DNA from: Bacillota bacterium
Lineage (GTDB): Bacteria > Bacillota > Clostridia > Clostridiales > Clostridiaceae
Direction: 5' to 3'
NCBI GenBank assembly: GCA_023445445.1
Contig: JAEXLD010000001.1
Coordinates: 11,564 to 75,563 of the forward strand
DNA length: 64,000 nt
The position numbers and the translations under genes are program-made. Positions 28,921 to 37,693 of this stretch are shown here, one piece after another; positions within the stretch are counted from its first letter, which is position 1, and each line of letters opens with the position of its first letter. Below the pieces are notes generated by a model. The model was not told the origin of the DNA. It saw only the letters and a program-made list of their open reading frames with translations, and did no database searches.

Positions 28921-29191
28921 ATAATAATGCATAATGCGTAATGCGTAATGCATAATTAATGTTAAAACTCCACAGGAGTTTTGGAAATGAAAAAATGAAG
29001 ATTCTCTTTTGCATACGCAAAATCGAAATGAAAGAATGAAATAATATTAACTTATTGGATGAATCAAAATCAGCATGAAGAAATGAAAGAATTAATGGTT
29101 AAATTCCTTTGGAATTTATAAATTTCATTATTCAGCTTGCCTGAATTATTTCAACAATTATGCATTATCAATTATGCATTAATAATTAATA
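28921..29191 (+). repeat. Purine-operon hairpin repeat, copy A
   Basis: Outer arms rich in ATGCATAAT/ATGCGTAAT (28925-28957) and their inverse (29155-29185) bracket internal hairpins AAAACTCC-ACA-GGAGTTTT (28964-28982), TTTTGC-ATAC-GCAAAA (29007-29022), AAATTCC-TTT-GGAATTT (29101-29117) and ATTCAG-CTTGC-CTGAAT (about 29130-29146). No ORF. The longest of four copies; fills the purL-purE gap. Confidence 0.85.
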
Positions 29192-29207
29192 AAAGGGTGG
29201 TTTTTAG

Positions 29208-29687
29208 ATGAAAGTAGCAATTTTTTTTGGAAGTAAATCTGATACTGATGTAATGAAAGGAGCAGCTAATTGTTTAAGGGAGTTTGGTGTTGATTTTAAG
29301 GCATATGTTTTATCAGCTCATAGGGTTCCTGAAAGATTAAGTGAAACTTTAAAGGAAGCAGAGGATAGTGGATGTGAAGTAGTTATTGCAGGAGCTGGTC
29401 TTGCTGCACATTTACCAGGAGTTATAGCATCTCAAACAACTATGCCAGTTATAGGGGTACCTATTAAAGGAGCCGTAGAGGGACTAGATGCATTATTTTC
29501 AATAGTTCAAATGCCTAAATCAATTCCAGTAGCTACAGTAGGAATAAATAATAGTTATAATGCTGGAATGCTTGCAGTTCAAATGCTTGCTATAAAAGAT
29601 AAGAATTTAAGAGATAAATTAAATGAATTTAGAATAGAGATGAAAAAGAAATTTATAGAAGAAAATGGACAAGGAGTGGATTTATAA
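29208..29687 (+). CDS. purE: N5-carboxyaminoimidazole ribonucleotide mutase
   Basis: 159 aa, class I PurE. Signatures GSKSDTDVMKGA near the N-terminus, SAHRVPE, and AGAGLAAHLPGVIA. It moves the carboxyl group of N5-CAIR to C4 to give CAIR. No purK is present in this window, so either purK is elsewhere or CO2-rich growth suffices. The ribosome site is GGGTGG followed by a T-run. The stop shares a base with the purC start. Confidence 0.97.
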   Translation: MKVAIFFGSKSDTDVMKGAANCLREFGVDFKAYVLSAHRVPERLSETLKEAEDSGCEVVIAGAGLAAHLPGVIASQTTMPVIGVPIKGAVEGLDALFSIVQMPKSIPVATVGINNSYNAGMLAVQMLAIKDKNLRDKLNEFRIEMKKKFIEENGQGVDL

Positions 29688-30397
29688 TGGAAAAATTAGA
29701 AATGTTATATGAAGGAAAAGCAAAGAAAATATATGCTACAGATAAAGAAGATGAAGTTATAGTTTATTATAAAGATGATGCTACTGCCTTTAATGGAGAG
29801 AAAAAAGGACAAATTGAAGATAAAGGTGAATTAAATAATTCTATTACTTCAATGATATTTGAAATGTTAAATAGAGAAGGAATAAAAACTCATTTTATAA
29901 AAAAATTAAATGAAAGAGAACAGCTTTGTAAAAAAGTAGAGATAGTTCCACTAGAAGTTATAGTTAGAAATGTAGCAGCTGGATCAATGGCAAAAAGATT
30001 AGGATTAGAAGAAGGCTATGAACTAAAAACAACAGTATTTGAATTATCCTATAAAGATGATTCACTTGGTGATCCATTAATTAACGATTATCATGCAGTA
30101 GGGATAGGAGCAACTACCTTCGAAGAATTAGATAAGATTTATGAAATGACTTCTAAGATAAATGAGATTCTAAAGGAATTCTTCATTAAACAAAATATAA
30201 GACTTATAGATTTCAAATTAGAATTTGGTAGATACAATGGAGAAATTATATTAGCAGACGAAATTTCACCAGATACATGTAGATTTTGGGATGCACTAAC
30301 AGGAGAAAAGCTAGATAAAGATAGATTTAGAAGAGACCTTGGTAATGTAAAAGATGCTTATGTGGAAATACTAAACAGAATAGGTAGCAATGCTTAG
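29687..30397 (+). CDS. purC: SAICAR synthetase
   Basis: 236 aa, standard length. MLYEGKAKKIYATD at the N-terminus and VPLEVIVRNVAAGS, plus IDFKLEFGR and LADEISPDTCRFWD, are the conserved blocks. It joins CAIR and aspartate with ATP to form SAICAR. Coupled to purE by TAATG overlap; followed by repeat copy B. Confidence 0.97.
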   Translation: MEKLEMLYEGKAKKIYATDKEDEVIVYYKDDATAFNGEKKGQIEDKGELNNSITSMIFEMLNREGIKTHFIKKLNEREQLCKKVEIVPLEVIVRNVAAGSMAKRLGLEEGYELKTTVFELSYKDDSLGDPLINDYHAVGIGATTFEELDKIYEMTSKINEILKEFFIKQNIRLIDFKLEFGRYNGEIILADEISPDTCRFWDALTGEKLDKDRFRRDLGNVKDAYVEILNRIGSNA

Positions 30398-30540
30398 AAA
30401 TGCATAATGCGTAATTGATAATGCATAATTAAGGTAATAACTCAGCAGAGCTGAGTTATTAAAATTTAATTATAAGAAATTCAGCTATGCTGAATTTCAA
30501 CAATAATTATCCATTATGCATTAACCATTATCAATTAATT
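30398..30540 (+). repeat. Purine-operon hairpin repeat, copy B
   Basis: Left arm 30,399-30,430 and right arm 30,502-30,540 are imperfect inverted ATGCATAAT-type sequences. Inside are two perfect hairpins: AATAACTCAGC-AGA-GCTGAGTTATT (30,436-30,460; 11 bp) and GAAATTCAGC-TAT-GCTGAATTTC (30,476-30,498; 10 bp). It fills the purC-purF gap completely. Confidence 0.88.
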
Positions 30541-30554
30541 GTGGGGGTGTTTTT

Positions 30555-31961
30555 TTGAATTCAAATTTAGTATTGGATCCAAGTAGTGACAAATTTAAAG
30601 AGGAATGTGGAGTTTTTGGAGTTTATTCTAATAAATCTATAGAGGTTTCTTCTATGATTTATTATGGATTATATGCTCTTCAACATAGAGGACAAGAGAG
30701 TGCAGGAATAGCTGTTTCAAATGGAGAAACAATAGATATCCATAAAGGAATGGGACTAGTTACAGAGGCTTTTTCTAAGGAAAACTTAGATAATCTTAAA
30801 GGTTCTATAGGTGTTGGACATGTTAGATATTCTACAAGTGGTGACACTAGAATTGAAAATGCCCAACCTTTACTTAGTCAATCGAAGCTTGGGGGAATAG
30901 CCATGGCTCATAATGGGACATTGGTAAATGCAGATGTAATAAAAGAATTATTAGAGGATGGAGGACATATATTTCATACTTCAATAGATTCTGAAGTAAT
31001 AGCTAATCTTATCGCAAGAGGAGCAAAAAAGGGGATAGAAAGAGCAATTTTTGATGCTATTCAAGCAATTAGAGGATCCTTTGCTATGGTTATTTTAACA
31101 GAAGATAAGCTTATAGGAGTTAGAGATCCCCATGGGATAAGACCTTTATGTCTTGGGAAAATTGAAGATGGATATGTTTTATCTTCTGAAAGTTGTGCAT
31201 TAGATGCAATAGGTGCAGAACTAGTTAGAGATGTTGAGCCAGGAGAAATTATTATAATAGATAAAAATGGTACTAAGTCTTATAAGTATTCTGAAAATAC
31301 ACAGTGTCAGACTTGTGCCTTTGAATATATATATTTTGCTAGACCAGACTCAACTATAGATGGGTTAGATGTTCATTATTCAAGAGTAAGAGCTGGGGAA
31401 GAATTATATAATGAATATAAAATTGATGCAGATATAGTAGTAGCAGTTCCAGATTCAGGGATACCAGCAGCAATAGGATATTCAAAAGCATCAGGTATAG
31501 CATACGATACAGGTTTCGTAAAAAATAGATATGTGGGTAGAACTTTCATAACTCCATCTCAAGAAATTAGGGAAAAAGCAGTAGCAGTTAAATTAAATCC
31601 ACTAAAAGTTAATATAAGTGGTAAAAGAGTTATTTTAATTGATGATTCCATAGTTAGAGGAACTACATCAAGACATTTAGTTGATTCATTAAGAAGAGCT
31701 GGTGCTAAAGAGGTTCATTTCTTAGTTGCTTCTCCAATAGTAAAATTTCCATGCTATTTTGGTATAGATACTCCATATAGAAGTGAATTAATTGGAGCAA
31801 AAAAATCTATAGAAGAAATAAAAGAAGCTATAGGAGCAGACTCACTAGGCTATTTAAGCATGGAAAGGATGTATGAATGTTTTAAAAAAGATTGTGGTTA
31901 TTGTGTTGGATGCTTTAATGGGATTTATCCAGTAGCAACTCCTATAGAGGGAGCCAAATAA
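30555..31961 (+). CDS. purF: Amidophosphoribosyltransferase
   Basis: 468 aa with a TTG start at 30555, favoured by GGGGGTG seven bases upstream; there is no in-frame ATG before the mature Cys. A 17-residue propeptide (ends FKEE) precedes Cys18, the N-terminal glutaminase nucleophile exposed by self-cleavage. PRPP site VILIDDSIVRGTTSR. Cysteines at CQTCAF, FPCYFG and KKDCGYCVGC match the four 4Fe-4S ligands of the oxygen-labile Bacillus-type enzyme. It commits PRPP to purine synthesis. Confidence 0.97.
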   Translation: MNSNLVLDPSSDKFKEECGVFGVYSNKSIEVSSMIYYGLYALQHRGQESAGIAVSNGETIDIHKGMGLVTEAFSKENLDNLKGSIGVGHVRYSTSGDTRIENAQPLLSQSKLGGIAMAHNGTLVNADVIKELLEDGGHIFHTSIDSEVIANLIARGAKKGIERAIFDAIQAIRGSFAMVILTEDKLIGVRDPHGIRPLCLGKIEDGYVLSSESCALDAIGAELVRDVEPGEIIIIDKNGTKSYKYSENTQCQTCAFEYIYFARPDSTIDGLDVHYSRVRAGEELYNEYKIDADIVVAVPDSGIPAAIGYSKASGIAYDTGFVKNRYVGRTFITPSQEIREKAVAVKLNPLKVNISGKRVILIDDSIVRGTTSRHLVDSLRRAGAKEVHFLVASPIVKFPCYFGIDTPYRSELIGAKKSIEEIKEAIGADSLGYLSMERMYECFKKDCGYCVGCFNGIYPVATPIEGAK

Positions 31962-31981
31962 TTCTGAAAGGTAGTGGTGAA

Positions 31982-32983
31982 ATGTTAACTTATAAAGAAG
32001 CAGGAGTCAATATAGAGGAAGGATATAGATCAGTTAAATTAATAAAAGAATATGCAAGTAAAACCATGAGTGAATATGTATTAAATGGTCTTGGTAGTTT
32101 TGCTGGCATGGTTGAACTTCCTGAAGGATATAAAAAACCAGTTTTAGTTTCAGGCACAGATGGGGTTGGAACTAAACTAGATATTGCCTTTAAGACTAAA
32201 AAATATGATACAGTTGGCATAGACTGTGTCGCAATGTGCGTTAATGATATTTTATGTCATGGAGCAAAGCCTTTATTCTTTTTAGATTATATAGCCTGTG
32301 GGAAACTTCAGTCAGAAGTAGCTGCTGATTTAGTTAAAGGAATTTCAGAAGGATGCATACAAGGAGAATGTGCCTTAGTTGGTGGAGAAACTGCAGAAAT
32401 GCCAGGATTTTATAGAGATGGAGAGTATGACATTGCTGGCTTTGCAGTTGGAATAGTGGATAAAGATAAAATAATTAATGGTAAAAATATCAAAGAGGGA
32501 GATAAGCTTATTGGTATAGCATCTTCAGGATTACATTCTAATGGATATTCTTTAGTAAGAAAATTATTTACAGATTTAAATGAAGATATAGATGGAAAAG
32601 AAGCATGGAAAACACTAATAACTCCTACAAAAATTTATGTAAAACCAGTTTTAAAATTACTTGAAAAATTTGAAATAAAGGGAATGGCTCATATTACGGG
32701 TGGCGGATTTATTGAAAATGTCCCAAGAATGTTTAGTTCTAAAGAAGTAACAGCTGTAATAAATAAAGATAGTTATCCTTTACCTTTAATATTTGAAAAA
32801 ATAATGGAAAAAGGTGTAGATAAAGAGCATATGTATAATACTTTCAATATGGGAATCGGATTTGTATTATGTGTAAATGAATCAGATGTAAATACTATTA
32901 TAAAAACATTAATTGAAATGGGAGAAAGAGCTTATGAAATAGGTTATGTAAAATCTGGAGGTGAAGGCTGTTGTTTAAGATAG
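31982..32983 (+). CDS. purM: AIR synthetase (phosphoribosylformylglycinamidine cyclo-ligase)
   Basis: 333 aa. Begins LTYKEAGVNIEEGYR; VSGTDGVGTKLDIAF and GLVGGETAEMPGFY-type blocks (here ALVGGETAEMPGFY) are the ATP and active-site segments. It closes the imidazole ring. GGTAGTGGTG is the ribosome site, 20 bases after purF. The last 13 bases overlap purN. Confidence 0.97.
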   Translation: MLTYKEAGVNIEEGYRSVKLIKEYASKTMSEYVLNGLGSFAGMVELPEGYKKPVLVSGTDGVGTKLDIAFKTKKYDTVGIDCVAMCVNDILCHGAKPLFFLDYIACGKLQSEVAADLVKGISEGCIQGECALVGGETAEMPGFYRDGEYDIAGFAVGIVDKDKIINGKNIKEGDKLIGIASSGLHSNGYSLVRKLFTDLNEDIDGKEAWKTLITPTKIYVKPVLKLLEKFEIKGMAHITGGGFIENVPRMFSSKEVTAVINKDSYPLPLIFEKIMEKGVDKEHMYNTFNMGIGFVLCVNESDVNTIIKTLIEMGERAYEIGYVKSGGEGCCLR

Positions 32984-33582
32984 CAGTACTTGCATCAGGG
33001 GGAGGAACCAATCTTCAATCAATAATAGATTCTATAGATAATGGAAATTTAATTTGTAAGATAGAAATGGTTATAGCAAGTAAAGAAGGAATTTATGCAT
33101 TGGAAAGAGCAAAGGCTAAGGGGATAAAAAGTTATGTGATATCTAAGGAGCAGTACGGAAATAAAGTATCTGATAAAATTTTAGAATTAATTAGGGGAAA
33201 AGTTGATTTAATAGTTTTAGCAGGATATCTTTCAATACTCCAAGGAAATATTTTAAAAGAATTTAAAGATAGAATAATTAATATTCATCCATCATTAATA
33301 CCAAGTTTTTGTGGACCTAAGATGTATGGATTAAAAGTACATGAAGCAGTGATAAATTCAGGAGTTAAATTTACTGGGTGTACAGTACACTTTGTTAATG
33401 AAGAAGTAGACGGAGGAGCAATAATTCTTCAGGAAGTTGTACCAGTATATTTTGAAGATACAAAAGAAGAATTACAAAGAAGAGTTTTAGAAAAAGAACA
33501 TATTTTATTACCTAAGGCAATTGAATTAATAAGCAAAAATAAAGTAGAAATTATAAATGGAAAAACAAGAATAACTGAATAG
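32971..33582 (+). CDS. purN: GAR transformylase
   Basis: 203 aa with a TTG start at 32971 inside the purM end; GGAGGTGA is 7 bases upstream and MFKIAVLASGGGTNLQ begins as the family does. Catalytic Asn104 and His106 (INIHPSLIPSF) and Asp147 (EEVDGGA) are all present. Uses 10-formyl-THF to formylate GAR. Normal length. Followed by repeat copy C. Confidence 0.97.
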   Translation: MFKIAVLASGGGTNLQSIIDSIDNGNLICKIEMVIASKEGIYALERAKAKGIKSYVISKEQYGNKVSDKILELIRGKVDLIVLAGYLSILQGNILKEFKDRIINIHPSLIPSFCGPKMYGLKVHEAVINSGVKFTGCTVHFVNEEVDGGAIILQEVVPVYFEDTKEELQRRVLEKEHILLPKAIELISKNKVEIINGKTRITE

Positions 33583-33583
33583 T

Positions 33584-33734
33584 TAATAAGTAATAGTAAA
33601 GAAGCAATAGTGAAGAAGTAATAAGTAATAGTTTATGAAATAACTCAACTTTGTTGAGTTAAGAAATTAAAGAAATTCCGAAGGAATTTCAACAATAATT
33701 ACGCATTATGCATTACGCATTATGCATTAATAAT
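33584..33734 (+). repeat. Purine-operon hairpin repeat, copy C
   Basis: Internal hairpins TAACTCAAC-TTT-GTTGAGTTA (33,641-33,661) and GAAATTCC-GAA-GGAATTTC (33,672-33,690). The right arm (33,691-33,734) has the ATGCATTA/ACGCATTA units, but the left arm is replaced by a tandem TAATAAGTAATAGT (33,585-33,598 and 33,619-33,632). Lies between purN and purH. Confidence 0.85.
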
Positions 33735-33746
33735 GGGGTGTTTTTT

Positions 33747-35249
33747 ATGATAAAAAGAGCTTTAGTTAGTGTTTTTGATAAGGATGGAATTTTAGATTTT
33801 TCTGAATTTTTGCAAGAAAAGGGAGTAGAAATAATATCTACAGGTGGAACTTATAAGCATCTTAAAGATAATGGAGTAAATGTAATTGAAGTTAATGAAG
33901 TTACTAATTTTCCAGAAATGTTAGATGGAAGAGTTAAGACTCTTCATCCTATTATACATGCAGGTATTCTTGCTATAAGAAATAATGAAGAGCATATGAA
34001 CACCATTAAAGAAAGAAATATAGAAACTATAGATATGGTTATAGTTAATTTATATCCTTTCTTCCAAAAGGTTAGAGAAAATTTAAGTTTTGATGAAAAA
34101 GTTGAATTTATTGATATTGGTGGTCCTACTATGCTTAGAGCTGCTGCAAAGAATTTTAAAGATGTGATTGTAATATCTGATAAAGAAGATTATAAAGCAG
34201 TTATGAATGAAATTAATGAAAGCGGAGATGTATCCTTACAATTAAGAAAGAAATTAGCAGGAAAAGTATTTAATTTAATGAGTGCTTATGATGCTGCAAT
34301 ATCTAATTTCTTACTTGAAGATGAAGAATATCCTGAATATCTTTCAATATCCTATAAGAAAAAGCAAAGCTTAAGGTATGGAGAAAATCCACATCAAAGT
34401 GCTGCTTACTATAGCTGTAATGAATTTGATGGTGCAATGAATAGTTTTGAAATATTAAATGGTAAGGAATTATCTTATAATAATATAAAAGATTTAGATA
34501 TTGCTTGGAAGGTTGCCTGTGAATTTGATGAAGTTGCTTGCTGTGGACTTAAGCATAATACTCCTTGTGGAGTTGCAATAGGAGAAACTCCTTATGAAGT
34601 TTATAAAAAAGCTCATGATGCAGATCCAACTTCAATATTTGGAGGTATAGTTGCAATAAATAGAAAAATAGATAAAGCCACAGCGGAAGAAATGATTAAA
34701 ATTTTCTTAGAAGTTGTAGCAGCACCAGACTTTGATGAAGATGCTTTAGAAGTATTAAGAAGTAAAAAGAATTTAAGAGTAATAAAATGTAACAATAAAC
34801 CTAATGCAAAAAAATACATGGTAACTGTAGATGGTGGGATTTTAGTCCAAGAAGAGGATACTAAATTAATAGAAGATTTAAAAGTAGTTACTGAAAAAAC
34901 ACCTACAGAAGAAGAAATGAAAGATTTATTATTTGGTATGAAAGTAGTTAAATATGTTAAGTCTAATGCTATAGTTGCAATAAAAGATGGAGTAGCAGTT
35001 GGAATTGGGGGAGGACAAGTTAATAGAATTTGGGCAACAGAAGAAGCCTTGCAAAGAGGTAAAGGCGCTACAGTATTAGCATCAGATGCTTTCTTCCCAT
35101 TTAGAGACGTAGTAGATGAATGTGCTAAAAATGGAATAAAAGCTATAATTCAACCAGGAGGATCTATAAGAGATCAAGAATCAATAGATGCTTGCAACGA
35201 ACATGGAATATCAATGGTGTTTACAGGAATAAGACACTTTAAACACTAA
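33747..35249 (+). CDS. purH: AICAR transformylase / IMP cyclohydrolase
   Basis: 500 aa from ATG 33747 (GGGGTG then T-run upstream); the in-frame ATG at 33708 lies inside repeat copy C. N-terminal MGS-like cyclohydrolase (ISTGGTYKHL, VKTLHPIIHAGIL) and C-terminal AICAR transformylase with GLKHNTPCG, where Lys-His are catalytic, and QPGGSIRD. Catalyses the last two steps to IMP. The stop codon sits inside a small hairpin of copy D. Confidence 0.97.
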   Translation: MIKRALVSVFDKDGILDFSEFLQEKGVEIISTGGTYKHLKDNGVNVIEVNEVTNFPEMLDGRVKTLHPIIHAGILAIRNNEEHMNTIKERNIETIDMVIVNLYPFFQKVRENLSFDEKVEFIDIGGPTMLRAAAKNFKDVIVISDKEDYKAVMNEINESGDVSLQLRKKLAGKVFNLMSAYDAAISNFLLEDEEYPEYLSISYKKKQSLRYGENPHQSAAYYSCNEFDGAMNSFEILNGKELSYNNIKDLDIAWKVACEFDEVACCGLKHNTPCGVAIGETPYEVYKKAHDADPTSIFGGIVAINRKIDKATAEEMIKIFLEVVAAPDFDEDALEVLRSKKNLRVIKCNNKPNAKKYMVTVDGGILVQEEDTKLIEDLKVVTEKTPTEEEMKDLLFGMKVVKYVKSNAIVAIKDGVAVGIGGGQVNRIWATEEALQRGKGATVLASDAFFPFRDVVDECAKNGIKAIIQPGGSIRDQESIDACNEHGISMVFTGIRHFKH

Positions 35250-35393
35250 TCTTCGATTAGTGTAATTAATAATGCATAATGCATAATTGATAATTGTGGA
35301 AGCAAATCAACAGAGTTGATTTGTTAAATTTAAGAATTTCCGTAGGAATTTCAACATTAATTACGCATTATGCACTATGCATTAATCATTAAC
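35244..35393 (+). repeat. Purine-operon hairpin repeat, copy D
   Basis: Hairpin CACTAATC-TTC-GATTAGTG (35,244-35,262) includes the purH stop. Left arm 35,266-35,295. Hairpins CAAATCAAC-AGA-GTTGATTTG (35,303-35,323) and GAATTTCC-GTA-GGAATTTC (35,334-35,352; one mismatch). Right arm 35,353-35,393. Lies between purH and purD. Confidence 0.87.
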
Positions 35394-35408
35394 TTTTAGG
35401 GGGTTTTT

Positions 35409-36656
35409 ATGAAAATTTTATTAATTGGATCTGGTGGTAGAGAACATGCTTTAGCTTGGAAGTTAGCTAAAAATAATAGAGTGGAAAAGATATATGTAGC
35501 TCCTGGAAATGGGGGAACTGCAAAAGAAGTAAAGTGTGAGAATATAGATATTGTGGATATAGATGAATTATTACAGTTTGCTATAGAAAAATCTATTGAT
35601 TTAACAGTAGTTGGACCTGAAGATCCACTAACTAAGGGGATAGTAGATAAATTTAAAGAGAAAAATCTTAAAATTTTTGGACCTAGTGAAGAAGCAGCAA
35701 GACTTGAAGGTAGTAAGAGTTTTTCAAAGGACTTTATGAAAAAGTATGGAGTGAAAACAGCGGAGTATGAGGTTTTTTATGATTATAATAAAGCTTTAGA
35801 ATATTTAGAGAGATGTAGTTTCCCTATAGTTATTAAAGCAGATGGACTAGCTGCTGGAAAGGGTGTTGTTATTTGCGAAAGGAAAGAAGAAGCAATTAAT
35901 ACACTAAAGTCCTTTATGATAGAGGATATATTCAAAGGAGCTGGACAAAAGATTGTTATTGAAGAATTTTTAGAGGGTGTTGAAGCATCAATTCTTTCAA
36001 TTACTGATGGAAATACTATAATACCTTTTATATCCGCCAAGGATCACAAACAAATTTTTGATGGTGGTAAAGGACCTAATACAGGAGGTATGGGAGTGGT
36101 GGCACCAAACCCATATGTAACGGAAGATGTATTAAAGGAATTTGAAAAAAATATTATGGATAGAACTCTAATTGGCATAAAAGAAGAAGGATTTGATTAT
36201 AAGGGGATTATATTCTTTGGAGTTATGATAACTAAAAAAGGTGTATATCTTTTGGAATACAATGTGAGGATGGGAGATCCGGAAACTCAGTCAGTTCTTT
36301 ATCTAATGGAAAGTGATTTACTTGAAATTATAGAAGCAGCATTAAGTGAAAAATTATATGATATTGATATTAAGTGGAGAGAAGGAGCTTGTATAAATGT
36401 TGTCTTAGCTTCAAAAGGTTATCCAGGTAACTTTATAAAAGGATATCCTATAGATATTGAAGAGTCAGTTAAAGAAAAAGTTTTTATAGCAGGGGCAAAA
36501 TTTGAAAATGGAATATTAATAACTAATGGTGGAAGAGTTTTATCTGTAGTTGGAATAGGAAAAAATATAGATGAAGCTAGAGTAGATGCATATAATACTA
36601 TTGATAAGGTGGATTTTAAAGACAAATATTATAGAAGTGATATTGGTATTGTATAG
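35409..36656 (+). CDS. purD: GAR synthetase (phosphoribosylamine-glycine ligase)
   Basis: 415 aa ATP-grasp enzyme. Signatures LIGSGGREHALAWKL at the start, VVGPEDPLTKGI, DGLAAGKGVVIC, and NVRMGDPETQ at the metal site. It joins phosphoribosylamine and glycine (step 2). Preceded by repeat D and an AGGGGG plus T-run ribosome site. The last biosynthetic gene of the operon; a weak hairpin CAAAATTA...TAATTTTG follows at 36,666-36,689. Confidence 0.97.
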   Translation: MKILLIGSGGREHALAWKLAKNNRVEKIYVAPGNGGTAKEVKCENIDIVDIDELLQFAIEKSIDLTVVGPEDPLTKGIVDKFKEKNLKIFGPSEEAARLEGSKSFSKDFMKKYGVKTAEYEVFYDYNKALEYLERCSFPIVIKADGLAAGKGVVICERKEEAINTLKSFMIEDIFKGAGQKIVIEEFLEGVEASILSITDGNTIIPFISAKDHKQIFDGGKGPNTGGMGVVAPNPYVTEDVLKEFEKNIMDRTLIGIKEEGFDYKGIIFFGVMITKKGVYLLEYNVRMGDPETQSVLYLMESDLLEIIEAALSEKLYDIDIKWREGACINVVLASKGYPGNFIKGYPIDIEESVKEKVFIAGAKFENGILITNGGRVLSVVGIGKNIDEARVDAYNTIDKVDFKDKYYRSDIGIV

Positions 36657-36791
36657 AATCCTTTTCAAAATTATAATAATGTAATTTTGATTTACTAAAG
36701 ATTAATAGAAAATTATAAGCTTTGTAATAAATATTGATATTTTTCTTAATAATATATATGAAAGCAAATATTTATATTATTGGAGGAAACT

Positions 36792-36941
36792 ATGAATAGA
36801 GAAAATAAAAATCAAGCTTATTCTAGAGCTAAGGAAATGCTAATAGCAGGGGAATCTTGGGATAAAATAATGGAAGAAACAAGATTAAGACAAAAGGATT
36901 TAAAAAGAATCCAAGCCACAGAAATAAGCCCTAAATTCTAA
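36792..36941 (+). CDS. Small helix-turn-helix-like protein
   Basis: 49 aa, GGAGG five bases before the ATG. The sequence YSRAKEMLIAGESWDKIMEE then TRLRQKDLKRIQATEIS looks like a single helix-turn-helix (WDKIMEETRLRQKDLKRIQ) without other domains, as in small DNA-binding or sigma-region-4-like proteins. Lies 135 bases after purD, before a terminator; probably the last cistron or separate. Family not named. Confidence 0.6.
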   Translation: MNRENKNQAYSRAKEMLIAGESWDKIMEETRLRQKDLKRIQATEISPKF

Positions 36942-36946
36942 AATTA

Positions 36947-36970
36947 AGGAGCTGTAGCACAGCTCCTAAT
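36947..36970. terminator. Hairpin between convergent genes
   Basis: AGGAGCTGT (36947-36955), loop AGC, ACAGCTCCT (36959-36967), a perfect 9 bp stem just after the small HTH gene and before the 3' end of the convergent ABC ATPase gene. The T-run is weak on the plus strand. Confidence 0.65.
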
Positions 36971-36988
36971 TAAGAGTTTAAAATGTAA

Positions 36989-37693
36989 TTATACAGCCAA
37001 TTTTGATATGGTATTTTTAACTTCCAGAACTTTTCCATCCTTAATTTCTATAATTCTATCTGCTTTTTCTGCTATTCTATTATCATGAGTTATAACTATA
37101 AAAGTAGTATTAAATTTCTTATTAATATCTCTCATAAGTTTATATATTGTTTCGGTAGATTCTGAGTCAAGATTTCCAGTTGGTTCGTCTGCTAGTATTA
37201 TTTTAGGGTTATTCATTAATGCTCTTGCTATTGCAGTTCTTTGTTGTTGTCCACCTGACATATTTACAGCAAGATTATTCTTAACTTTGGATAGTCCAAC
37301 TAAATCTAATAAATCTTCAGCTCTTTTTAGAACTTCTTTTGAAACTTTAGAAGATTTAATTTTATATGGCATTAGCACATTTTCTAGGGCTGTAAACTCA
37401 GGTAAAAGGTAGTGAAATTGGAATATAAATCCTATTGTTTCATTTCTAAGAACTGCAAGTTCATTTTTATTAAGTGTATCAATTCTTTTAGAATCTATAT
37501 ATATTTCTCCAGTAGAAGGTTTATCTAAAGTTCCCATAATATTTAGTAATGTACTTTTTCCACTTCCTGATGAACCTATTATTGAATTAAAGGTTCCCTC
37601 TTCAAAGGATAAATTTACATCATGTAATACTTGAGTTTTAAATGTGGTACCGTAGAATTTATTTATATTATTTAATGTTATTATTTTAGCCAT
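36989..37693 (-). CDS. ABC transporter ATP-binding protein (LolD/MacB type)
   Basis: 234 aa. Walker A GSSGSGKST, signature MSGGQQQRTAIARAL, Walker B ILADEPTGNLD, with the MacB-class EFTALENVLMPY loop. It overlaps the upstream permease by 8 bases. Works with the FtsX-type permease in mechanotransmission or extrusion of peptides or lipoproteins rather than classic transport. Confidence 0.93.
   Translation of the reverse strand: MAKIITLNNINKFYGTTFKTQVLHDVNLSFEEGTFNSIIGSSGSGKSTLLNIMGTLDKPSTGEIYIDSKRIDTLNKNELAVLRNETIGFIFQFHYLLPEFTALENVLMPYKIKSSKVSKEVLKRAEDLLDLVGLSKVKNNLAVNMSGGQQQRTAIARALMNNPKIILADEPTGNLDSESTETIYKLMRDINKKFNTTFIVITHDNRIAEKADRIIEIKDGKVLEVKNTISKLAV

Noticed and set aside
28921..35393. 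Repeated ATGCATAAT units as a CRISPR array
   Set aside because: No regular repeat-spacer period, units are inverted and diverged, and no cas genes are nearby.
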